From assembly GCA_017483425.1 (NCBI GenBank), contig JAFUWM010000092.1:1-8685 (forward strand): 8,685 nucleotides of DNA, read 5' to 3'. Both the position numbers and the translations under genes were made by a program. Positions 1 through 5,386 of this stretch are shown one piece after another (within the stretch, counting starts at the first letter, position 1; every line of letters starts with the position of its first letter). Under the pieces are notes generated by a model. The model searched no databases and was not told the origin of the DNA. It saw only the letters and a program-made list of their open reading frames with translations. The stretch is from Lachnospiraceae bacterium (GTDB lineage: Bacteria > Bacillota > Clostridia > Lachnospirales > Lachnospiraceae).

Positions 1-552
1 AAAGGATATCTTGTGGACTATCTCAGTGAAAAAAAGGTTCGTGAGGACATAGCCCGGGCAGAAAGAGAGGCGGATATTACGATAGTCTGTCCCCACTGGG
101 GAACTGAGTACAGTCTTTCAGTATCGTCGGAGCAAAGAAAATGAACGGAGATTTTTTCGGAATGCGGTGCGGATATTGTCATTGGTACTCATCCCCATGT
201 CATAGAGCCGATGGAGAAAATAGAGGATGACAAGGGGCATGAAATGCCTGTATATTATTCGTTAGGGAACTTTGTTAACGCAACCTCGGGCAGTGGGAAA
301 GGCGTAATGAACCGCATGGTGGGCGGTATGGCCGAGATCACGATAGAGCCTGTAAAAAAGGGCAATGGCTATAATATAGACGCAGAGATAAAGCCTGTCA
401 TCTGTCATCTTACTGAGGATGAGGCCACTGCATATTTCCTTGAGGACTATACAGAGGAGCTTGCCGGAGACAATATAATACGCAGGCAGGATCCGGACTT
501 TTCTCTTAAAAACTGCAGGGAGCTTGTCCGTCGGGTATGGGGCAATGTATGA
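1..552 (+). pseudogene. CapA/PgsA-family (PGA_cap) protein, C-terminal part, interrupted by in-frame TGA
   Basis: Reading frame 1 is open from the window start to a TGA at 142-144, then continues in the same frame to the TGA at 550-552. The parts before and after the stop together match one CapA/PGA_cap metallophosphatase-like domain: a CPHWGTEYSLSVSSEQRK stretch before it, and ECGADIVIGTHPHVIEPMEK followed by PVYYSLGNFV after it. The histidines in HWGTEY and THPHV belong to the family's metal-binding motifs. The stop falls where relatives have a hydrophobic or aromatic residue (Leu or Trp), so one base change (TTA, TTG or TGG to TGA) explains it. TGA is a normal stop in the neighbouring genes, so reassignment is unlikely. 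The ATG at 211 lies inside the conserved domain and has no ribosome binding site, so I do not read 211-552 as a separate gene. The N-terminus is outside the window. CapA proteins act at the cell surface in poly-gamma-glutamate or related polymer handling. The TGA could also be an assembly error. Confidence 0.7.
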
Positions 553-553
553 A

Positions 554-566
554 GGAGGGTAAGGTG
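554..566 (+). promoter_or_regulatory. Ribosome binding site deciding the GTG start of the DUF3160 gene
   Basis: GGAGGG at 554-559 sits five bases before the GTG at 564 and downstream of both in-frame ATG codons (537 and 549). It is the only good Shine-Dalgarno sequence here, so it favours GTG 564. ATG 549 overlaps the preceding TGA (ATGA) and could be used by coupling. Confidence 0.55.
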
Positions 567-2897
567 AGTAAGCATTTTAAGGAGTTTGTAAGTATATTAC
601 TGTGCGCAGCTTTTGTCATGCTGTCCGTATCCTGCGGGAGTACCGGGGCAGGAGCGGATACAGCTGGGAGCGGGGCAGAGACAGGACAGGAAGCTTCAGA
701 GGAGTCCTCTGATGAGGAATCTTCCGCGGAAGAGGCCACCGGCCCGGTTTCTCTTTTCGGGGCGTATCAGGGGGAGGCTTCAAATAACGATGCCGATTTG
801 ACAAAATCAATGTTTGTAAGGCCCACGCTCATAGACGTTTCGCTTTTTACGCCCACAGCAAATACGGTAAAGGCTTCCGTACCCGTATATAAAGCCGACA
901 GTGATTTTGGCAATGTGATAAATTATGACAGGATGTATCTTTCTGATGAGGGACAGAAGCTCCTTTTAAGTGACGGCTTTTTTGTGTCAGAGGGCGGAAG
1001 CGGGGAATTCTTTGAGATCTATGAGAATAACCGGTACCTTTTGACACCGAGCTTCATCACGGTTGATTCTCTTATGCACAGCTATCATCTGTACTTTATG
1101 TATCTGCTAAAAAAGACAGAGAAAGTGAAACTGAATGACGAGCTTATCTCACTGACCGATAAAATGCTCACGCTTACTGAGAAACAGCGTGAGGAGATGG
1201 GGAACCCTTCAGATGAGTGGGAGAAGGCATCCGACAGGAATATCGCATTTTTTTCGGTCGCGAAAGCCCTGCTTGATGAATCATATGACCCAGCCGGGGA
1301 TAGAGCGATAGACAGTGAGACTCTTGAGATAATAGAAAGCGAACTCAGCCTTATAGATGAAGCCTCAGGAATAAGCACTTCGCCGCTTGCGGGTGGTGGA
1401 GAAGAGTATGAAGACTACAGCCAGTATAAGCCCAGAGGATATTACGATACGGATGAAAAGCTTCAGCGGTATTTCAAGGCGATGATGTGGTATGGCAGGA
1501 GAAATTTTGCAAGGAGAAATGAATCGCTCGACAGGAGCGCAATGCTTATGACCGCGGCAATGGACAAGGAAGCATATGATTTATGGTCTGAGATATATGC
1601 GGTGACATCTTTTTTTGCAGGCGCAAGTGATGATAACGGTGTCTGCGAGTATGCGCCGCTTATAGAGGAGGCTTACGGCTGGAGTACATATGAGCTTACC
1701 GGAGACATGCTCATGGATGACGCGGCATGGAGTAAGTTCCATGAACTGACGGCAGAGCTTGAAGCACCCGCTATAAATTCCGTTCCCATGGAGGATGACG
1801 GAGGCGCTACAGATAAGGCCGAGGAGAATATGGGCTTCAGATTCATGGGGCAGAGGTTTTCAATTGATGCATCGATTTTCCAGAAACTCATATACAGCTC
1901 TGTGGGTGAAAATAAGAACGGCGGATACCGTATGCTGCCGGATGCGCTGGATATACCTGCGGCGCTCGGAAGCAAAACGGCAGAGAATATACTAAGAGAC
2001 GACATAAAGGCAATGGACTATGACGGCTATGAGGGTAATCTGAAAAAGCTTCAGCAGGATATAGCCGGGGCATCGGAGGAAACATGGTATACATCGCTTT
2101 ATTCCGAGTGGCTTAATACTCTGAGACCCCTGCTTGATGAAAAGGGAGAGGGGTATCCTGTCTTCATGCAAAATGACAACTGGAAAAAGAAATCCCTTGA
2201 AGGCTTTCTCGGAAGCTATACGGAGCTAAAGCATGATACCGTCCTGTACAGCAAGCAGGTCATAGCAGAGATGGGGGGAGGCTACGAAGAAGAGCCTGAT
2301 TTCAGGGGTTATGTGGAGCCGGAGCCTGTTATATATTCAAGATTTTCCGAGATGGCCGACGGAACCGCTGCGGGTCTTAAGAAATACGGGCTTCTCGATA
2401 GTGAAACAGAGGATGATCTGGTGAAACTTAAGGATATAGCGGACAGGTTGTATGAGATATCTAAAAAGGAGCTGCAGGATGAATCCCTTACTGATGATGA
2501 GCATGAATTTATCAAGATATACGGCGGTGAGATAGAGCATTTCTGGAATGAAGCGTATAAGGACGAGGCAGAGGAGGCATACATGGACAGCCGTATGTTC
2601 CCTCCGCCGGTGGTAGTCGATGTGGCGACCGATCCAAACGGCAGTGTGCTTGAACTTGCGACGGGAGATCCGGCGACCATATATGTCGTGGTGCCCGTGG
2701 ACGGGATACTCAGGATAGCGAGGGGAAGTGTTTTCAGCTTTTATCAGTTTGAGCAGCCCATCAGCGACAGGATGACGGATCATGAATGGCGGATAAAGCT
2801 TGGCATAGACCCCGATGATAACGGGGAGTTCAACTGGGAGCGGGACGAGCTGCCGGATAAGCCTGAATGGACAGAAAGCTATCGCGCAGGATACTGA
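564..2897 (+). CDS. DUF3160 domain lipoprotein
   Basis: A 777-residue exported protein, probably a lipoprotein. From the GTG at 564 it has a short basic start, a hydrophobic core and LSVSC with Cys24 as the likely lipidated residue, then a Ser/Glu/Asp-rich linker to about residue 60. The rest matches DUF3160: ITVDSLMHSYHLYF near residues 166-179 is the family's conserved His-containing segment. The last 100 residues (PPPVVVDVATDPNG, then IYVVVPVDGILRIARGSVFS, then QPISDRMTDHEWR) are the typical end of the domain. I chose GTG 564 because GGAGGG lies at 554-559. The alternative ATG at 549 overlaps the previous stop as ATGA and would add five residues; ATG 537 adds nine. Overlap with the CapA-like frame implies an operon and possible translational coupling. 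DUF3160 has no settled biochemical function; a surface role is inferred from the lipoprotein signal and the CapA neighbour. The family call is firm, the start less so. Confidence 0.85.
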   Translation: MSKHFKEFVSILLCAAFVMLSVSCGSTGAGADTAGSGAETGQEASEESSDEESSAEEATGPVSLFGAYQGEASNNDADLTKSMFVRPTLIDVSLFTPTANTVKASVPVYKADSDFGNVINYDRMYLSDEGQKLLLSDGFFVSEGGSGEFFEIYENNRYLLTPSFITVDSLMHSYHLYFMYLLKKTEKVKLNDELISLTDKMLTLTEKQREEMGNPSDEWEKASDRNIAFFSVAKALLDESYDPAGDRAIDSETLEIIESELSLIDEASGISTSPLAGGGEEYEDYSQYKPRGYYDTDEKLQRYFKAMMWYGRRNFARRNESLDRSAMLMTAAMDKEAYDLWSEIYAVTSFFAGASDDNGVCEYAPLIEEAYGWSTYELTGDMLMDDAAWSKFHELTAELEAPAINSVPMEDDGGATDKAEENMGFRFMGQRFSIDASIFQKLIYSSVGENKNGGYRMLPDALDIPAALGSKTAENILRDDIKAMDYDGYEGNLKKLQQDIAGASEETWYTSLYSEWLNTLRPLLDEKGEGYPVFMQNDNWKKKSLEGFLGSYTELKHDTVLYSKQVIAEMGGGYEEEPDFRGYVEPEPVIYSRFSEMADGTAAGLKKYGLLDSETEDDLVKLKDIADRLYEISKKELQDESLTDDEHEFIKIYGGEIEHFWNEAYKDEAEEAYMDSRMFPPPVVVDVATDPNGSVLELATGDPATIYVVVPVDGILRIARGSVFSFYQFEQPISDRMTDHEWRIKLGIDPDDNGEFNWERDELPDKPEWTESYRAGY

Positions 2898-3385
2898 TAT
2901 TCATATCGGCTTCTTCTTGTATCTCCGCTGTATTAATTACCATACTAATATTATATTTTCGCGGAGCGTTTCTTCCGGGGTGGATAGAATGGGACAGGGA
3001 TAGCAGGGAGGCGGTTGCTGAAGAGCTGGAGGATCTACTTGACAGCTCGTGGCTCATACAGGATGCGTTAAGCTTTGATATTGACGGCGACGGATCTGAT
3101 GACCGGATTCTTCTCGTATGGAAAAGGGGAAGCTACGGTAAGCATATGCCTACATGGGTCAGGCGTAATGATACGGGATTTTCACAGCATATTTTCATTT
3201 ATTCGCATATAGATAACGTATGGCAGCCTGTTTGGATGAGTTCAGGGCTTGGCATGCAGGTAAAGACATTTTCGGAGGGCGGAGAGATATCGGGCACAGG
3301 CAGGAGGAGTCTTGATATCACCGAAAGTGACGGTTCGGTGAGCCGCTGGGGGTGGCTTACATGGGGGTTAACAAAAGTGGAGTGA
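2867..3385 (+). CDS. Small membrane-anchored protein of unknown function with a DIDGDG loop
   Basis: A 172-residue protein. A basic start (MDRKLSRR) and one hydrophobic segment at about residues 9-31 predict an N-terminal anchor with the rest outside the cell. After a short acidic helix there is DIDGDGSDDRILLVWKRG near residues 70-87, an Asp-rich pattern like the calcium-binding loops of FG-GAP/VCBS-type repeats. The remainder is rich in Trp and beta-like (HIFIYSHIDNVWQPVWMSSGLG), which fits a small extracellular beta domain. I do not recognise a named family. The ATG lies 31 bases inside the end of the DUF3160 gene and has only a weak GGATAA upstream, so translation is probably coupled. Being last in the CapA/DUF3160 set suggests a shared surface job. 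Its stop codon lies inside the terminator palindrome. Calcium binding is inference from the motif only. Confidence 0.75.
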   Translation: MDRKLSRRILIFISASSCISAVLITILILYFRGAFLPGWIEWDRDSREAVAEELEDLLDSSWLIQDALSFDIDGDGSDDRILLVWKRGSYGKHMPTWVRRNDTGFSQHIFIYSHIDNVWQPVWMSSGLGMQVKTFSEGGEISGTGRRSLDITESDGSVSRWGWLTWGLTKVE

Positions 3386-3406
3386 CTTTTCAGGTCACTC
3401 CATTTC
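3373..3406. terminator. Bidirectional terminator between convergent genes
   Basis: GGAGTGAC at 3379-3386 and GTCACTCC at 3394-3401 form a perfect 8-bp stem around the loop TTTTCAG. Flanking bases extend it by about four pairs, one of them G-U. The + side continues ATTTCTTTCATTTC and the - side ACTTTTGTT, so both directions have a T-rich tail. The + gene's stop (3383-3385) and the - gene's stop (3395-3397) both lie inside the stem arms, so one short element serves both genes. Confidence 0.65.
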
Positions 3407-4711
3407 TTTCATTTCGTAATTAATATTGACTGAACCGCTCTCGGGGCAGTTTTTCCAATTATTCAAAATGCGGTCGATGACGAGCTGGGCATTCGGAGGA
3501 GTGGTCTTAAGCAGGATCAGCAGAAACTGATTTTTACTGCTCTGTGTTATGATGTCGCTTTGTCTTAAGGATGAGCGCATCCTGTCAAGGAACGTCTCAG
3601 TTATATCGGCGGAAGGCATTTCATCTGTATCACTGCCCTTTAATGAAAAAAGAACTATATGGATCTTTTTCTGATAGTTTGCATTGACACGGGTAAGAAA
3701 CTGGAACATAAGCCTGAACTGCTCCATGGAAAGTGTCATCGCACCCTTTGCAGGCGATCTCTCCGATAATATCTGTATGGCGCTTCCAAGATCCGTAGCG
3801 TCAGAGGCAATATCGGTATCGGAGTCGCCGCTTTCCTTGTAGATCGAGTAGCCGTGCTTGCCGTTCTGCTTGACGGCATACAGAGCCTTGTCAGCCTTTT
3901 TGAAAAGCGTCAGAAAATCAGAGCCGTCCTGCGGGGCAAGCGCGCATCCTATGGAGGCTCCAAGTGGGATTGACATATCCTCGCCCATGAATTCCCTTGC
4001 GGAAGCGACTATGTTTTCATTTATATAGCGTGTTTTTTCAGCTATAACGGCCTCATCCGTCACATTCTGGCAGAATACTATGAATTCGTCACCGCCCATG
4101 CGCCCTGCGATATCTGAGCTTCTTATCGCGGAGCAGATTATCTCCGCGAAACGGATAAGGATCTTGTCCCCCATATCGTGGCCGTATATGTCGTTTACGG
4201 GCTTGAAGCTGTCAAGATCTATCATCATGAGAGCACCCTTTGACTGACGGCAGATCTCATCTATCTCGGTCTGTACGGAGGTTTTGTTCAAAAGCCCCGT
4301 CATTGGATCAGTTTCTGCAGCTTTTTTTAGCCCCTGGATCTGATCCATAGTCTGAAGTATATTTGCAACCCTTCTCAGCAGTACATCCGCGCGGAAAGGC
4401 TTGCGGATGAAATCAAGAGCGCCTATCTCGAAGCCCTTGCTTTCTATCTCTTCGTCCATATCGGCTGTCATGAACATGAACGGGATCTGGTGTCCTGACT
4501 GCTTCTGCAGAGTCTGCTGCAGATCAAAGCCGCTCATGCCGGGCATCCTCAGATCAGAAAGGATCATATCGGGCTCTTCCTTGAAATACATACGGATCGC
4601 ATCCTCGCCCGAAGACGCGCATACGACCGTATATGCCGTGGAGAGGATATGCTCTGTCATGGCAAGGGATATGTGTTCATCATCAACTATCATTATTTTG
4701 CTTTTTGGCAT
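3395..4711 (-). CDS. Response regulator with diguanylate cyclase domain (REC-GGDEF-degenerate GGDEF)
   Basis: A 438-residue cytoplasmic protein expected to make cyclic di-GMP from two GTP under phosphorelay control. The REC domain (about 3-120) keeps the acidic pair D10/D11, phospho-acceptor D53, T82 and K104. A GGDEF domain (about 130-290) follows, with metal-binding D165 in IDLDSF, NDIYGHD at 173-179 and the signature GGDEF at 206-210. RSSD at 197-200, five residues before the signature, is the canonical RxxD product-inhibition site. A third region (about 310-438) looks like a second GGDEF-type fold that has lost its catalytic residues: the signature position reads SKNQF (392-396), but R383-x-x-D386 keeps the same five-residue spacing. 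AGGAG lies seven bases before the ATG (- strand, 4723-4719). No partner histidine kinase is visible. The gene converges on the CapA/DUF3160 set and ends nine bases from it. A structured RNA candidate lies directly upstream with no terminator seen between. REC and the first GGDEF are certain; the third domain is inferred from alignment by eye. Confidence 0.93.
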   Translation of the reverse strand: MPKSKIMIVDDEHISLAMTEHILSTAYTVVCASSGEDAIRMYFKEEPDMILSDLRMPGMSGFDLQQTLQKQSGHQIPFMFMTADMDEEIESKGFEIGALDFIRKPFRADVLLRRVANILQTMDQIQGLKKAAETDPMTGLLNKTSVQTEIDEICRQSKGALMMIDLDSFKPVNDIYGHDMGDKILIRFAEIICSAIRSSDIAGRMGGDEFIVFCQNVTDEAVIAEKTRYINENIVASAREFMGEDMSIPLGASIGCALAPQDGSDFLTLFKKADKALYAVKQNGKHGYSIYKESGDSDTDIASDATDLGSAIQILSERSPAKGAMTLSMEQFRLMFQFLTRVNANYQKKIHIVLFSLKGSDTDEMPSADITETFLDRMRSSLRQSDIITQSSKNQFLLILLKTTPPNAQLVIDRILNNWKNCPESGSVNINYEMKEME

Positions 4712-4744
4712 TATTTATCTCCTAAGCTCGAGAATCTCGCTAAG

Positions 4745-4951
4745 TTTCACATCACCCAGAGAGCCGCACTCCTGTCAAGTTGACTCCTAGAATAATCTAG
4801 GTGGGTCACGGACGTCTTCTTTCCTGTCTTCCACTCTGTGCATAACACTGCGGGCAAGCCCGCAAGGCGGCCTGACATTTATCGAAGCCGATGCTCTAGT
4901 CCCGTTTAAAGTATCTGTAGGTTCAAATAAACAGGAGCTCTCGCACTCCCC
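4745..4951 (-). ncRNA. ssrS: Structured RNA, probable 6S RNA
   Basis: Read on the - strand, this segment folds as a long rod like 6S RNA, which binds the housekeeping RNA polymerase. The closing stem pairs 4938-4942 with 4759-4763 and 4931-4937 with 4769-4775, with a 5-nt bulge. A mostly unpaired 5' strand (about 4906-4930) faces a 3' strand carrying a perfect 6-bp hairpin (4786-4791 with 4796-4801), which resembles the central bubble and its 3' hairpin. An inner helix pairs 4899-4905 with 4808-4813. The apical part has a 6-bp GC stem with a CUUG loop (4849-4864). At three positions pairing is G-U on the - strand but A-C on the + strand, which favours the - strand. TATTAT at 4961-4956 lies 5-7 bases before the likely 5' end, though no good -35 is seen. 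No protein-coding frame fits. The family call rests on architecture, not on a database match; ends are approximate. Confidence 0.5.
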
Positions 4952-4955
4952 AGGT

Positions 4956-4961
4956 ATAATA
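4956..4961 (-). promoter_or_regulatory. Possible -10 box for the - strand structured RNA
   Basis: TATTAT on the - strand matches the sigma-A -10 consensus at five of six bases and would start transcription around 4949-4951, just before the closing stem. The expected -35 position has no recognisable match, so the promoter is tentative. The same bases read TATAAT on the + strand (4955-4960), also without a -35. Confidence 0.35.
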
Positions 4962-4997
4962 TAAAGAACTTGCGTCTAAGCTATATTATGATATAAC

Positions 4998-5021
4998 AAA
5001 AATAGCCCTTTGGCTGTTTTT
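4998..5021 (+). terminator. Intrinsic terminator upstream of the scf operon
   Basis: AAAAATAGCC (4998-5007), loop CTTT and GGCTGTTTTT (5012-5021) form a 10-bp stem ending in five T. The one non-Watson-Crick pair is U-G on the + strand but C-A on the - strand, so it works better on the + strand. No + strand gene lies directly upstream, so it may stop transcripts from beyond the RNA region or insulate the scf promoter that follows. Confidence 0.6.
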
Positions 5022-5049
5022 GAGCGCCTGCTATGGCAGAACGAGAATC

Positions 5050-5079
5050 TTGTGCGCCTGCCCTTGTATATGATATAAT
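5050..5079 (+). promoter_or_regulatory. Extended -10 promoter of the scfA-scfB-secDF operon
   Basis: TGATATAAT at 5071-5079 is a perfect TGnTATAAT extended -10. TTGTGC at 5050-5055 is a partial -35, 18 bases before the TATAAT. Transcription would start near 5086, giving a leader of about 40 nt before scfA. It follows a + strand terminator, so the operon appears to have its own promoter. Confidence 0.65.
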
Positions 5080-5125
5080 ATCCAAAGGTTTTCATCAAGT
5101 AATGCTGGAAAAAGGGGAAAAGACA

Positions 5126-5272
5126 ATGAAGCATATCAAGACACTTAATACAAGAGACTACAAAAAGTCAACGGTTAACGGCGGATGCGGCGAGTGCCAG
5201 ACCTCATGCCAGTCTGCATGCAAGACGAGCTGCACAGTAGGAAACCAGTCCTGCGAGAATAAAAACAAGTAA
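5126..5272 (+). CDS. scfA: SCIFF ranthipeptide precursor (six cysteines in forty-five residues)
   Basis: A 48-residue RiPP precursor. MKHIKTLNTRD at the start and the CQTSCQSACKTSCTVGNQ core are hallmark SCIFF sequence. Its six cysteines are at 21, 24, 28, 32, 36 and 43. In the studied homologue CteA of Clostridium thermocellum, the maturase CteB links Cys32 to Thr37 by a thioether; both residues occupy the same numbers here. The N-terminal half is the leader that the maturase recognises. AGGGG at 5113-5117 lies eight bases before this ATG. The frame is open further upstream to an ATG at 5033, but the promoter lies inside that extension and SCIFF peptides begin with MKHIKT, so 5126 is the start. 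Ranthipeptides have been linked to cell-cell signalling in clostridia; the role in this organism is unknown. Confidence 0.95.
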   Translation: MKHIKTLNTRDYKKSTVNGGCGECQTSCQSACKTSCTVGNQSCENKNK

Positions 5273-5294
5273 ATCCGCTAAGCAGGGAAGTAAG

Positions 5295-5318
5295 GGCGGC
5301 GGCATTTTTGCTGCCGCC
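5295..5318 (+). other. GC-rich hairpin between scfA and scfB
   Basis: GGCGGCGGC (5295-5303), loop ATTTTT and GCTGCCGCC (5310-5318) form a 9-bp stem with one G-U pair. Only a broken T tract follows (TGATTTAT), so complete termination is unlikely. It starts about 22 bases after the scfA stop. A partial terminator or 3'-end stabiliser would let the precursor be made in excess over the maturase; this role is inference. Confidence 0.6.
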
Positions 5319-5326
5319 TGATTTAT

Positions 5327-5358
5327 GCCTGTATATACCTCGGGTGTATATATCAGGC
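5327..5358 (+). repeat. Inverted repeat / hairpin before scfB
   Basis: GCCTGTATATAC (5327-5338) pairs with GTATATA (5346-5352) and CAGGC (5354-5358). This gives 12 base pairs with one bulged T and a 7-nt loop. It ends 16 bases before the scfB Shine-Dalgarno sequence (AGGA 5375-5378). It could be an RNA hairpin affecting scfB expression or a DNA operator; the sequence does not decide. Confidence 0.55.
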
Positions 5359-5386
5359 GTATGATCTCGATCACAGGAATAAAACA

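Noticed and set aside
142..144. TGA as a selenocysteine or reassigned tryptophan codon
   Set aside because: The aligned residue is hydrophobic rather than Cys, no SECIS-like stem is evident just downstream, and neighbouring genes use TGA as a normal stop and TGG for Trp.
211..552. Separate 113-aa gene starting at ATG 211
   Set aside because: Its sequence is the continuation of the CapA-like domain, the ATG falls inside a conserved segment and there is no ribosome binding site.
4401..4790. + strand reading frame of 129 codons
   Set aside because: It is antisense to the REC domain coding region and runs into the RNA region; it has no recognisable domain.
4745..4951. Cobalamin or c-di-GMP riboswitch
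   Set aside because: Short look-alikes exist (CCCGC with AAGACAGGA on the - strand; GGGCAAGCCC on the + strand), but the remaining conserved core elements of either class are absent.
5033..5125. N-terminal extension of the SCIFF peptide from ATG 5033
   Set aside because: The extended -10 promoter lies inside it, a good ribosome binding site precedes ATG 5126, and SCIFF peptides begin with MKHIKT.
5273..5386. Small gene between scfA and scfB
   Set aside because: The gap is filled by two hairpins and the scfB leader; no start codon with a ribosome binding site and meaningful frame is seen.
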